Source: Arcanobacterium wilhelmae
Lineage (GTDB): Bacteria > Actinomycetota > Actinomycetes > Actinomycetales > Actinomycetaceae
DNA length: 64,000 nucleotides
Direction: 5' to 3'
NCBI RefSeq assembly: GCF_029632765.1
Contig: NZ_CP121247.1
Span: forward strand, 1,550,001-1,614,000
In this document: positions 1 to 9,670 of the stretch, piece by piece
Layout: each line of letters opens with the position of its first letter
How positions within the stretch are numbered: position 1 is the stretch's first letter
Program-made: the position numbers and the translations under genes
The notes under the pieces: model-generated
Told to the model about the DNA's origin: nothing
The model's input: only the letters and a program-made list of their open reading frames with translations
Database searches by the model: none

Positions 1-620
1 GTGCGTGGGAGGAGCAGCCGGATGCCGCACTCGGCGCTCGCCGTGCGCTGGCCGCGCACGCGCTCCAGGCCGCACTCCCAGGCTCGCTGTACATCTACCA
101 GGGCGAGGAACTCTCCCTGCCCGAGCACACCAGCCTTCCCGACGAGGTGCGCCAGGATCCCACGTTCTTCCGCACGAACGGGGCCGAGGCCGGCCGTGAC
201 GGTTGCCGTGTGCCGCTCCCCTGGCTCGCGGAGCACCCGAGCTTCGGGTTCTCACCCGACGGTTCCTCCTGGCTCCCGCAGCCACACGAGTGGACAGAGC
301 TCGCAATGGACCGTCAGGCCCTCGATCCGAACTCGTCGCTGAACTTCTTCAAGAAGATGTACCAGCTACGCAAGGTGGTGGGGCTGGGTTCGGCCGAGCT
401 CCTCGAGGCCGACGGGCCCGGGTTGCATTACGTCTCTCGCGCGCAGGGCCGCGATCCGCTCCACATTGTCACCGCTTTCGATGAGCCAGTGGAGCTTCCG
501 GCAGGCGCCCGCGTGGTGCTCGCCTCGAGCGAGGTCACGCAGGCTGGAGGCGAGAAGGCCGAGGGATACGTGCCCGCGAACTCCACCGTGTGGTATGTGG
601 TGGACCGCCAGGGGCTGTAA
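1..620 (+). CDS. GH13 alpha-glucosidase, C-terminal part (5' end outside window)
   Basis: This is the last ~205 residues of a glycoside hydrolase family 13 exo-alpha-glucosidase (oligo-1,6-glucosidase/MalL-like), which hydrolyses terminal alpha-glucosides from maltose or isomaltose-type sugars in the cytoplasm. The open frame is phase 3 and runs in from base 1 with no start. It reads PGSLYIYQGEELSLPE, the end of the (beta/alpha)8 barrel, then DPTFFRTNGAEAGRDGCRVP, typical of this subfamily, then the all-beta C domain ending in WYVV. The catalytic Asp/Glu residues lie upstream of the window. The stop is TAA. Family confidence is high; exact sugar specificity cannot be read from this fragment. 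Confidence 0.9.
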   Translation, partial: AWEEQPDAALGARRALAAHALQAALPGSLYIYQGEELSLPEHTSLPDEVRQDPTFFRTNGAEAGRDGCRVPLPWLAEHPSFGFSPDGSSWLPQPHEWTELAMDRQALDPNSSLNFFKKMYQLRKVVGLGSAELLEADGPGLHYVSRAQGRDPLHIVTAFDEPVELPAGARVVLASSEVTQAGGEKAEGYVPANSTVWYVVDRQGL

Positions 621-670
621 CTGAGGTTGCCTCGCAGGATAATCCTGGAGCGCTCAAACACGTTGCACAC

Positions 671-713
671 ATGAGGTGGCGGCTGGAAGAACACCTTCCA
701 GCCGCCACCTCAT
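671..713. terminator. bidirectional terminator between convergent genes
   Basis: A perfect 19-bp inverted repeat (671-689 with 695-713) has a 5-nt loop. It sits between the stops of the converging glucosidase and thioredoxin-like genes, so it can end both transcripts. The U-tract is short, so part of its role may be blocking readthrough by structure alone. Confidence 0.8.
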
Positions 714-724
714 TTCGCGTTGTC

Positions 725-1630
725 TTAGAACAATGCGGCAGCAAGAGCCTTGCGCGCTGCAGCCACAATCTCCGACTGCTGGCCCAATAGATCAAAGAAC
801 TCCAGGATTCGGGTGCGCACGCGCTCGCGATCCTCGCCGCTCGTGGCCTTCACGGCCTCGATCAGACGGCCGAGCGCAATATCTGGCCGGGAGGCAAACT
901 CAATATCCGCCCCCGTGAGCTGCGTTTCGACGTCGTCCATCGGCGCTGCCGCGATCTTTTCCATCATCGCCTGAGCCTGCGCCGGATCCACCATCTGCGG
1001 CATACCGGCCATGCGATCGAGGTAATTCACCTGAGCGAGCGCTGACTGTGCCTCATGATCCTTGGGATCCTGCGCAAGCGCTTTCTCGTAGGCTGCGCGG
1101 GCGGCCGCGTAATCGCCCTTCTTCATTGCCTCTAGGCCCTCCTTGTGGAGCGGAGGAACCTCGGGCTCCTTCACCTCAGCGTTCGGATCGAGCACGCCGT
1201 TAATGCCGTATTGTGCGGCGGAGGCGATGATCTTGTCGATCTGCGGACGCAGATCCGCTTCGCCCGGCAAGCCCTGAACGATCGGCACGGGGTTACCCTG
1301 AAGCAACACCGCGAGCGCCGGAACGCCGTTGACTCCAAACACGCCAGCCACCTGCGGGTGCGCATCCACATCCGCCACCGCCAACTGAATCCGCCCAGCC
1401 TTGGCCGCTACCATTGGGCGCACCATCTCAAGCAACTTCGCCGAGTTATCCGACCGTGGCGACGTAAACGCCACCAGCACCGGCACCTTCATTGAGGTGT
1501 TGACGGCCGTCTGCAATGACTCCTCGGTGAGAGCCACCTCCAGCTTGCCAGGAACAGCCTCCCCTGCCGCAGTGGCCGGCTCCGGCTCGTTCTTTGCCTT
1601 CAGCGTGGACAGATCGAATGCGCCAGCCAT
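725..1630 (-). CDS. Thioredoxin-fold/TPR protein, CnoX (YbbN)-like, no redox cysteines
   Basis: The 301-residue protein has a thioredoxin fold (about residues 35-140) followed by tetratricopeptide-like helices, the layout of CnoX/YbbN chaperone-holdase proteins. Where thioredoxin has WCxxC, this protein reads TSPRS (Ser57, Ser60), so both redox cysteines are missing; VNGVPALAV keeps the cis-Pro loop. It should therefore act as a binding protein and not as a disulfide reductase. No signal peptide is seen, so it is cytoplasmic. Its ATG overlaps the stop of the upstream lipoprotein gene (TAATG), which shows translational coupling in one operon. Confidence 0.8.
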   Translation of the reverse strand: MAGAFDLSTLKAKNEPEPATAAGEAVPGKLEVALTEESLQTAVNTSMKVPVLVAFTSPRSDNSAKLLEMVRPMVAAKAGRIQLAVADVDAHPQVAGVFGVNGVPALAVLLQGNPVPIVQGLPGEADLRPQIDKIIASAAQYGINGVLDPNAEVKEPEVPPLHKEGLEAMKKGDYAAARAAYEKALAQDPKDHEAQSALAQVNYLDRMAGMPQMVDPAQAQAMMEKIAAAPMDDVETQLTGADIEFASRPDIALGRLIEAVKATSGEDRERVRTRILEFFDLLGQQSEIVAAARKALAAALF

Positions 1631-2628
1631 TACTTGGTCACTTTCATATCGACGATCGACGGCGCGGAAGCGCCAATCACCTGAACTTTGCCCTTCGGAG
1701 GCAGGTAGAACGCCACCTGGCTCGAGTACGTGGTGGCCATCGACTTGCCGATCTCGAAGCTCGGCTTCGCCGGATCCTGGTTCACCCAGCCCGCGAGCTC
1801 ACCGCCCACCGTGAACGTGGCATCGACCTTCGTCTTTTCAAGAGTAGTGGTGTTACGAATCTCGCCCACAACGAGCGCACCGCCGTCTTCCATCGACACA
1901 ACCTGCACGGGGGAATCTCCGGGCGCATATGTAGCGCTCGCCTTTCCAAGATCCTTGATCGAGTTCGACAGTGCCTTGAGCTGCTCGTCGGTCTTCAGGT
2001 AGAGCTGGTCGTCTGCCGCGAAGGCAATATTGCCAGCCTTGCGATCCTGAAGATACTTCGCGTATGCGGCGACGACGTCGGCGGGCTTGTAGGCGAGGGT
2101 GGAATCCTTGCCCAGGTAGCCGTCTTTCGTCGAATCCGCTGAAACGAGAGCACCAATATTCACGCCAGGGAAGAGCTCGACGTCGGCGACCAGCGTGATC
2201 GGCTCGCGGGCCGAGGGCGCACTCCACACCGACAGCGTGAAGAGCTTCTCCTGGTCGGTTGGCGCAGTGATCTGCATAATCGAGCGCGGGAAGAGACGGC
2301 CCGAATACACGGGGACCGACTTCGGGTCAAGCACAATCGGATCGAGCGTGTACTTGTCTCCCATTCCCTTCTTCAGACGGTACTCACCCACTCGCTGTGC
2401 GCGAAGCGGATTAGCGATCGCGGTGGCATCAGCCATGGACCCCGCCTTGTCTGCGTTCGCCAGCTCTTTCGCCGTGGCAGAGACAGTATCAGCGAAGGCT
2501 TTCGTCTCCATCAGCGGGGCGGCAGAATTCACGGGCTTGGGTTGCGGGAGCGAACCCGTCGACGTGCCAGAGCACGCACCGAGCGCCATCACGAACGCCA
2601 CACCCAGTGCCGGTAGTGCCTTACGCAT
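1630..2628 (-). CDS. Putative lipoprotein of unknown function
   Basis: The 332-residue protein starts MRKALPALGVAFVMALGAC. This is a lipoprotein signal with a LGAC lipobox, so the mature N-terminal Cys should be lipidated and held on the outer face of the membrane. The open frame extends 67 codons further upstream, but the start at 2628 is preferred because it begins the signal peptide and has an AGGGGGAGA ribosome site. The mature part is soluble, with a possible beta-rich C-terminal half; I recognise no family. It overlaps the upstream membrane-protein gene by 8 bp and the downstream CnoX-like gene by 1 bp, so the three proteins probably work together at the envelope. Confidence 0.7.
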   Translation of the reverse strand: MRKALPALGVAFVMALGACSGTSTGSLPQPKPVNSAAPLMETKAFADTVSATAKELANADKAGSMADATAIANPLRAQRVGEYRLKKGMGDKYTLDPIVLDPKSVPVYSGRLFPRSIMQITAPTDQEKLFTLSVWSAPSAREPITLVADVELFPGVNIGALVSADSTKDGYLGKDSTLAYKPADVVAAYAKYLQDRKAGNIAFAADDQLYLKTDEQLKALSNSIKDLGKASATYAPGDSPVQVVSMEDGGALVVGEIRNTTTLEKTKVDATFTVGGELAGWVNQDPAKPSFEIGKSMATTYSSQVAFYLPPKGKVQVIGASAPSIVDMKVTK

Positions 2629-3901
2629 CGTTCTCCCCCTTGCCGCGAATGCTCCAACGGCTTCGCCAGTCTCGTCCTTGCCGGGCATTGCCCTCGTGTT
2701 CTTCGGCCTGTATGGCGTCTGTCTCGACGCGCTCCCCTGCGCCCTCGGAAGCAGTTTCTGACGCAGGAGCCAACTGCGCGTCAGCAGTGTCTGTGCCCTC
2801 GAGATCGATATGCGCATCCTCCGGTTCACTGTGGCCGATGTCGGAAGGTTGCTCCTGCGTCACAGCTTCGGCAGTGGGCGCTTCAACATCCTCCTTGGGT
2901 GGGAACAATGAGGGAACCTCACGGCCCCGGAACTGCTCGGCACGCTCCGATGACGGGACGATACCCGCACCCAATGTGTGCCCCGAGGCAGCCGCGACCG
3001 TGGCTCGGTTCTGCCCCTCATACAGCGACGTCCGCGCGACGCCGGTGAGCCCGACAGTCGGCTCGGGCGCGACCTCGTCGATCACGAGGCGATCCTCATC
3101 GGAGAGCGGACGGTTACGCAACGCCATCGAACGCGAAGTACCCGGAACCACAGCCGCGCCAAACGCGCGATCCGTGTGCGTACGCTGAACTGGACGATCT
3201 TCGGCCGTCAGATCCCCGTCATAGGTAGCAAGCGGCGTGGTGCTCACACGTGTCGCAGCGCGCTTAGCGCGACGCTCACGCATGTCGCGCTCCTGCCAAT
3301 CCTGCAGGAGCAGGAACAGCCCCACGAGCATCAGAAGGACGCCAATGGCGATCGTTGACCATGGCGAAGTCTTGATCAGCGAATGATCCCACGTCAGCGT
3401 CAGTTGCGGAGCCTTCGCGCTGGTCGTCGTCGCGATCAGCACCTGCTGGCCGCCCTCGGGAGCCGTGAAATCGAACTCGACCCGATCCTTGCCGGAGCCG
3501 GACTTGACCCACCACGGGGAGGAAAGCGCAAACTTCTTCTCAGCGCCAAGCTTCGCATCGGCATCGACTTGGGCCTTCTCACCCTTGATCGGCTCAACCT
3601 TCGCCTTGTCCCAGCTACTCAACCCCACCAGGCGCGAACCGGAAGATGTGCCGATCCATGCCTCGACGTCGGTAGCCGAACCTAGCGCCCACTGGATCTG
3701 TTCGCCGTTGGCATCCAACTGGACGTGCGCATCTGGCGCGACGAGCTCCAGCACGCCGGGAGCCGTGGCAACCACAGCGCCCGACGACGGTACAACGGCT
3801 TTCACTGAGAGGGTATCTTGCGCGAAAAGCGCACGAACACCCACAGTGATCGCCAAAATTGCGCCCACCAGGGCGAGCGCAATGCCCGCATAACGTTTCA
3901 T
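2621..3901 (-). CDS. Bitopic membrane protein of unknown function
   Basis: The protein has about 426 residues. An N-terminal hydrophobic helix (about residues 5-25) is followed by a ~155-residue outer domain, a second helix near residues 185-205 (WSTIAIGVLLMLVGLFLLL), and a ~220-residue acidic, low-complexity cytoplasmic tail. ATG at 3901 is chosen over the ATG six bases upstream because AAGGA is correctly spaced only from 3901. It is the first gene of a unit with the lipoprotein and the thioredoxin-like protein. No family was recognised. The topology suggests an outer sensing or scaffold domain linked to a flexible cytoplasmic tail. Confidence 0.65.
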   Translation of the reverse strand: MKRYAGIALALVGAILAITVGVRALFAQDTLSVKAVVPSSGAVVATAPGVLELVAPDAHVQLDANGEQIQWALGSATDVEAWIGTSSGSRLVGLSSWDKAKVEPIKGEKAQVDADAKLGAEKKFALSSPWWVKSGSGKDRVEFDFTAPEGGQQVLIATTTSAKAPQLTLTWDHSLIKTSPWSTIAIGVLLMLVGLFLLLQDWQERDMRERRAKRAATRVSTTPLATYDGDLTAEDRPVQRTHTDRAFGAAVVPGTSRSMALRNRPLSDEDRLVIDEVAPEPTVGLTGVARTSLYEGQNRATVAAASGHTLGAGIVPSSERAEQFRGREVPSLFPPKEDVEAPTAEAVTQEQPSDIGHSEPEDAHIDLEGTDTADAQLAPASETASEGAGERVETDAIQAEEHEGNARQGRDWRSRWSIRGKGENDA

Positions 3902-3943
3902 GTGCATCCTTAAATCTCGAGGGGCAAGGCAATACCAAAATTA

Positions 3944-3949
3944 ATTATA
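3944..3949 (-). promoter_or_regulatory. Possible -10 box for the 3901-725 unit
   Basis: A perfect TATAAT lies on the minus strand, 42 bp upstream of the membrane-protein start, in an AT-rich patch of an otherwise GC-rich region. I see no good -35 at normal spacing, so this is only a candidate. Confidence 0.35.
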
Positions 3950-4060
3950 ACGATTTGACAACAATATCGGTTCGCGCCGTGAAATTCGCCTGAATGTGAG
4001 TGACATGACCCCCTGATCCGTGGGGTAAGATGTGGTGTAACTTTCAGGAGGTCGAAAATC

Positions 4061-5317
4061 GTGGCCGAAGAGCACACCACATTCCCCGTCGTCATGCGCG
4101 GCTATGATCGCGCCCAAGTTGATGAGCGCATCACGAAACTCGAAATGAGGCTCGAACAAACCCTGCGCCAGGTCGAATCACTCGACTCGCAAATCCTCTC
4201 GCTTTCTGGCGAGCTGTCGCAGGCCCGCGAGCAGCTCAAGGAATCTGAGCGCCCCTCCTACTCTGGCCTCGGCCAGCGCGTTGAGCGTCTCTTGAAATCA
4301 ACGGAAGAGCAGGCGCTCGACGTTATGACACGTGCCCGAGCCGAAGCGAAAGCCCTCGTGGACGGCGCGAAGGCACAGTCGGCGTCGCTTTCGGAGGCCG
4401 CCTCCCATGAAAGCCAGTCCATCCTCTCCGCGGCACGCACGGAAGCCGCCAACGTGACATCCAACGCTGAATCCGAGGCGTCGGCGCTCACTGAAATGTC
4501 CACTCGTACCGCGGAGGAACTCGTGGTCTCTGCCGAACGTGAAGCCGCCCGCCTGCGCACCAACTCGCAGGCCGAGGCAACATCGCTCATCTCCAACGCG
4601 AAGCATGAAGCCGCAACACTGAAGGCCAGCGCCGAGGAAGAGGCCACCGCGCTGCGTACCGCCGCCCAGCAGGAGGCCACGGCCCTTCGCTCCGAGACCG
4701 AAACCGAGATCGCCTCCATGCGTTCCTCCGCCGAATCCGAGATCGCGAAGCTACGCGCAGCAGCCGATTCCGAGATCGCTTCCATGCGCTCCGAAGCGGA
4801 GAACGAAGTCGCACAGCTCCGCGCAACTGCCAGCTCCGACGTCGCGCAAGTGCGAGCCGACGCCGAACGCGAAGTCACTGCGCTTCGCAAGTCCGCCGCA
4901 CAAGAGCTCGCTGCTGAAGATTCTCAGCTTCGCGCCAAGACAAAAGAAATGGTCGATTCCGCCGAAGCCGCAGCAGCCGACGCCGAATCGCGCCTCATCG
5001 CCGCCACCCAACGCGCCGATTCGCTGACCGAATCCTCCAACAAAGAAGCGAGCGAACTCCTCGAAAAGGCACGCCTCGAAGCCGCGTCCATCGTCGACGG
5101 TGCACGCAAAGAGGCAGCACGCATCCGTGAATCCGCAAAATCCGACGCCGATCGCACCAAGTCCGATGCTGATGCCCACATCGCCTCCCTCGTCGAGCAA
5201 AAGAACTCGCTCACCTCATACCTGGAAGACATGCGCGCCATGCTCACCGGTTCCACCACATCGCTCGCCGTCTCGGAAGTCGTCAGCGCCGCCGAGGAAC
5301 ACGCAAGCGAAAACTAA
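4061..5317 (+). CDS. DivIVA-domain/hendecad coiled-coil protein (Scy/FilP-like candidate)
   Basis: The 418-residue protein starts at GTG behind AGGAGG (4046-4053). Residues ~8-60 resemble the DivIVA membrane-targeting N terminus (VMRGYDRAQVDERI). Residues 127-280 are fourteen uninterrupted 11-residue repeats with consensus near xEAxxLRxxAE, followed by more coiled coil to about residue 390. Hendecads make nearly straight, right-handed rods, as in the actinobacterial polarity proteins Scy and FilP. By analogy it may be a cytoskeletal scaffold at poles or septa; that role is inferred. It stands alone between a divergent operon and a strong terminator. Confidence 0.75.
   Translation: MAEEHTTFPVVMRGYDRAQVDERITKLEMRLEQTLRQVESLDSQILSLSGELSQAREQLKESERPSYSGLGQRVERLLKSTEEQALDVMTRARAEAKALVDGAKAQSASLSEAASHESQSILSAARTEAANVTSNAESEASALTEMSTRTAEELVVSAEREAARLRTNSQAEATSLISNAKHEAATLKASAEEEATALRTAAQQEATALRSETETEIASMRSSAESEIAKLRAAADSEIASMRSEAENEVAQLRATASSDVAQVRADAEREVTALRKSAAQELAAEDSQLRAKTKEMVDSAEAAAADAESRLIAATQRADSLTESSNKEASELLEKARLEAASIVDGARKEAARIRESAKSDADRTKSDADAHIASLVEQKNSLTSYLEDMRAMLTGSTTSLAVSEVVSAAEEHASEN
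4439..4900 (+). repeat. 14 in-frame 33-bp degenerate repeats (hendecad coding)
   Basis: These bases encode residues 127-280 of the coiled-coil protein as fourteen consecutive 11-residue units without insertion or deletion, for example TEIASMRSSAE, SEIAKLRAAAD and SEIASMRSEAE. The DNA copies are diverged, so the periodicity is kept by selection on the protein and is not a fresh tandem duplication. Confidence 0.8.
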
Positions 5318-5342
5318 ATACGCCGCCACAGTACGTGGCCAC

Positions 5343-5379
5343 AAAACGGCGGGGGTTCGCGAACCCCCGCCGTTTTTTT
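5343..5379 (+). terminator. Rho-independent terminator of the coiled-coil gene
   Basis: An inverted repeat with a GC core (AACGGCGGGGGTTC and its complement) is followed by seven T, 25 bp after the stop. The loop is tight because the centre TTCGCGAA is itself self-complementary. This is one of the strongest terminators in the window. Confidence 0.9.
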
Positions 5380-5466
5380 CGATTCATCACTGGCCGATCA
5401 CAGTTCGACTGCTAGCCCAGTCCTCGCGTGCCAACGCTCAGTACCCGCCACATCACCCTATGCCGC

Positions 5467-5757
5467 TCACCAGCGGCCGCGGCCCCCTCGAGCCTTCCAG
5501 CACGACGTATGCCAATGCCTGCGCGCCTCCTGGCCAGCACGCACACCCATCAGGTGTTCTTCCGTCCACGCCACCTCGTGTGCCTCACCGGGCATGATCC
5601 GCCCGCCACATCCTGGGCAGATGTACTCCTTCGCAGCAGCCTTAATGTGGTGCACCTTGTACTCGAGGCCATCGCGGATCTCGTAATGCGTGTAGCCCAT
5701 CAGCGCATCCGTGTTCAGCGGATGGAACTCGCGATCGTACTTCTTCGAGCGTCGCAT
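5467..5757 (-). CDS. Small zinc-finger-like protein coupled to nucS
   Basis: The protein has 96 residues and starts [11 protein letters not shown]. An earlier in-frame Met was rejected because ATG at 5757 overlaps the nucS stop by one base (TGATG). It contains ICPGCGG near residue 46 and HTSCW near the C terminus, a C-x2-C...H-x2-C-like set of zinc ligands. The family is conserved next to nucS in actinobacteria and sometimes labelled 'ATP/GTP-binding', for which nothing here gives support. Co-translation with a mismatch endonuclease suggests a DNA-repair or nucleic-acid-binding role; that is inference. Confidence 0.75.
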   Translation of the reverse strand: MRRSKKYDREFHPLNTDALMGYTHYEIRDGLEYKVHHIKAAAKEYICPGCGGRIMPGEAHEVAWTEEHLMGVRAGQEARRHWHTSCWKARGGRGRW

Positions 5758-6452
5758 CAGAACAGCCGATCCTCGGCGTCGTCCAAGCCGCGCAGTGCAT
5801 CGTAATCCACCACCACGCACTCGATACCGCGATCCTCCGCCAGCACGCGCGCCTGCGGCTTAATCTCCTGAGCTGCGAAAATACCACGCAACGGCTGGAG
5901 AGTCGAATCACGGCCAAGAAGATCAAGGTAGCGGGTGAGCTGCTCGACGCCGTCGATCTCGCCGCGGCGCTTCACCTCAACCGCGATATGCACTCCCTCG
6001 GCGTCGGTCAACATCAGATCCACCGGGCCGATCGCCGTCGGGTATTCGCGCCGCACCAACGTCAAATCTGCCCCCAGAGCGCTAGTTTGCGCCGCGAGGA
6101 GCTCCTGGAGGTGAGCCTCCACACCGTCCTTGATCAGGCCCGGCTCCTCCCCCAGCTCCTCCTCATAGTCCAACGACTTGTCATAGAAGGAGATCACGAG
6201 AGCATCGGACGTTTTGTCGTGATCCACTCGCCACACCGACTTAATCCCCGCGGCCACCTGCTCTTCATCTGGCTCAAGCACGCGGGTGGTACACGGAGCG
6301 CTCATCCAGTTCAACGGCTTGTACGAGCCGCCATCCGAATGGATCATCACACCGCCGTCGGGCTTGACGATCAGCAGTCGCTTGGCACGATCCAAATGGG
6401 CGTCGAGCCGCCCCGAATAATCCACCGAACACTCAGCAATCACAACACGCAT
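5757..6452 (-). CDS. nucS: Mismatch-specific endonuclease NucS/EndoMS
   Basis: The 231-residue protein starts [16 protein letters not shown] at ATG 6452, with GGAGG at ideal spacing; an ATG 15 bases upstream lacks this. It has an N-terminal DNA-binding beta domain and a C-terminal PD-(D/E)XK nuclease domain, with Asp145 (GPVDLML), Glu159 and Lys161 (AVEVKRR) as catalytic residues. NucS cuts both strands at mismatches and replaces MutS/MutL in most actinobacteria. The C-terminal EDRLF looks like a sliding-clamp binding tail. It is co-translated with the small zinc protein and lies just after the ATP synthase operon, as usual in the phylum. Confidence 0.95.
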   Translation of the reverse strand: MRVVIAECSVDYSGRLDAHLDRAKRLLIVKPDGGVMIHSDGGSYKPLNWMSAPCTTRVLEPDEEQVAAGIKSVWRVDHDKTSDALVISFYDKSLDYEEELGEEPGLIKDGVEAHLQELLAAQTSALGADLTLVRREYPTAIGPVDLMLTDAEGVHIAVEVKRRGEIDGVEQLTRYLDLLGRDSTLQPLRGIFAAQEIKPQARVLAEDRGIECVVVDYDALRGLDDAEDRLF

Positions 6453-6573
6453 AATTCCTCCAAGCACTCCACACTACCAGGCACGCGCCACGCCTTCCCA
6501 TGAACCACAACACCCTTCTCCCACCGGCACGCCACGGCTCCGCTCCCACCACACACGATCGCCGCGGAAATGA

Positions 6574-6607
6574 ACGGAGGGCGGGAGCTCCCGCTCCCGC
6601 CCTCCGT
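6574..6607 (-). terminator. Terminator of the ATP synthase/DUF2550 transcript
   Basis: A 14-bp GC-rich inverted repeat (6574-6587 with 6594-6607) has a 6-nt loop and is followed on the minus strand by TTCATTT. It lies 23 bp after the DUF2550 stop. Confidence 0.8.
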
Positions 6608-6629
6608 CCATTCACTGTCCGGCAAATAT

Positions 6630-7034
6630 TTACCAGTCGGTGGGTTCCTCAACCGGCGGCGCCGCATCCATCCAGGAAACGATCGCCGCAACAGCCACCG
6701 GCGTGGATGCCATGTACCAGGAACCGCTCGGCGTATTGAGCTTCACAACCTGCAGATCCGAGGTGGTTTCCTGGTGAACCTCAAGATCGATGTCCGTACG
6801 CTTCCACGTGCGCGACGGCGAAAACTTCAGCGACCTCGACGGGTACCAGTCGATCTGGAAACGCTCAAACACGGCAACACCGCGGTGCCACCGCTCGTGG
6901 CCGCTCGCGCGCACCACCGCCTGAAAGGATCCACGCCGGGAGAGTACGCGCCGCAGACGCCACACATACGCTCCCAGAACGCCGATCCCCACAAGGAGGA
7001 CGGCGATGATCACCACGTACCCGAGATAGCCCAT
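6630..7034 (-). CDS. DUF2550 family membrane protein
   Basis: The 134-residue protein has one N-terminal membrane helix (VVIIAVLLVGIGVLGAYVW) and a cytoplasmic basic domain with FERFQIDWYPSRSLKFSPSR and a C-terminal WYMASTPVAVAAIVSWM segment. This is the DUF2550 family, which in actinobacteria almost always follows atpC. Its function is unknown. It starts one base after the atpC stop, so it is part of the ATP synthase transcript, and the terminator follows directly. Confidence 0.85.
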   Translation of the reverse strand: MGYLGYVVIIAVLLVGIGVLGAYVWRLRRVLSRRGSFQAVVRASGHERWHRGVAVFERFQIDWYPSRSLKFSPSRTWKRTDIDLEVHQETTSDLQVVKLNTPSGSWYMASTPVAVAAIVSWMDAAPPVEEPTDW

Positions 7035-7035
7035 C

Positions 7036-7304
7036 TCAGAGCTCCGTCGGATCGACGGTTTCGCCGCGGCGGCCGTCGACCACCACGAGGACTTTGTCGT
7101 GATCCACCGTCACGAAGCCACGGGCCGTCTCGATCTCGCCGGTACCCTGCGCGTCCTTATAGCGGACCGTGCCTGGCACGAGTACGGCCAGCACCGGGGT
7201 GTGGCCGGCGAGGATGGTCATATCACCTTCATACGAGGGCAACGTGACCGAGGAAACCTCTCCCGCGTACAGTTCGCCGGTTCGGGCAACAACCTGAAGC
7301 TGCA

Positions 7305-7305
<1 letters not shown>
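7036..7305 (-). CDS. atpC: F1 ATP synthase epsilon subunit
   Basis: The 89-residue protein forms the N-terminal beta-sandwich of subunit epsilon, with SYEGDMTILAGHTPVLAVL as the family signature. It couples the gamma/c-ring rotor. It is much shorter than the ~135 residues of E. coli because the C-terminal inhibitory helical hairpin is missing, so autoinhibition by epsilon as in E. coli is not possible. The start overlaps the atpD stop (TGATG). Confidence 0.95.
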
Positions 7306-8759
<1,454 letters not shown>

Positions 8760-8777
8760 TTACTCTTCAGGCCGGCT

Positions 8778-9668
8778 TTAGCCGTTTTTCAGGCTGTCCG
8801 CGCCTGAGATGATTTCGGTGATTTCGGTGGTGATCTCGCTCTGTCGAGCGTTGTTCGCCAACCTCGTGTAGTTGCGGATGAGATCCTGCGCGTTCTCCGT
8901 TGCCGAGTGCATTGCCTGCTGACGGCTGGAGAGCTCGGAGGCCGCAGCCAGAAGCAGGACGGAGTGGACACGCTGGTTCACGTACATCGGCAGGAGCGCC
9001 TCGAAGACTTCCTCGGCGCTCGGCTCGTACTCGTAGAGAGCCTCAGGCTGGTGCTCGCTCTCCTCCGAATCCACGATAGCGAGGGGCAACATGCGGCGAA
9101 TTTCCACCGACTGCTTCACCATCGATTCGAAGCGTGTGAACACCACGTGAACCTCAGCAACGCCGCCCTCATGAGTATCAGCGAGGAAACGCATTTGCAG
9201 CTCCTCGGCGATCTCAGCCGACGTATCGGCGCTCGGCTTGTCCGATTCGCCCTCCCACGACTTCTCGATCTCCACACCGCGGAAACGGAAGTAGCTCTCG
9301 CCTCGGCGCCCGAAGACGTAGAGGATCGGCTCCTTGCCGTCCTCACGTAGATCGTCAATCAGCTTCTCCGTTGCACGAAGAACGTTCGACGAGTAAGCGC
9401 CAGCCATGCCACGATCCGAGGTAACAACGAGGATCGCTACGCGCTTCGTATCGTGGCGCTCGTTGAGCATCGGGTGGTTATCTCGGGCATGCGCAGAGAC
9501 GAGTTCGATCGATTCGGTGAGCGCACGCGTGTACGGATCCTGAGCGAGGGCACGGTTCTTGGCCTTACCAATGCGTGAAGCTGCAATCAGCTCCATCGCG
9601 CGGAAGACCTTTTCGAGCGTGCCTGTTGCTCGGATCTTCTGTTTGTAAACTCGCTGTGCTCCGGACAA
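8778..9668 (-). CDS. atpG: F1 ATP synthase gamma subunit
   Basis: The 296-residue protein is the central rotor shaft. The conserved N-terminal helix (KIRATGTLEKVFRAMELIAASR) and C-terminal helix (ATENAQDLIRNYTRLANNARQSEITTEITEI) that form the coiled coil inside the hexamer are both present. The start codon is the rare TTG (9666-9668), preceded by a GAGG ribosome site and placed two bases after the atpA stop. Confidence 0.95.
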   Translation of the reverse strand: MSGAQRVYKQKIRATGTLEKVFRAMELIAASRIGKAKNRALAQDPYTRALTESIELVSAHARDNHPMLNERHDTKRVAILVVTSDRGMAGAYSSNVLRATEKLIDDLREDGKEPILYVFGRRGESYFRFRGVEIEKSWEGESDKPSADTSAEIAEELQMRFLADTHEGGVAEVHVVFTRFESMVKQSVEIRRMLPLAIVDSEESEHQPEALYEYEPSAEEVFEALLPMYVNQRVHSVLLLAAASELSSRQQAMHSATENAQDLIRNYTRLANNARQSEITTEITEIISGADSLKNG

Positions 9669-9670
9669 GG

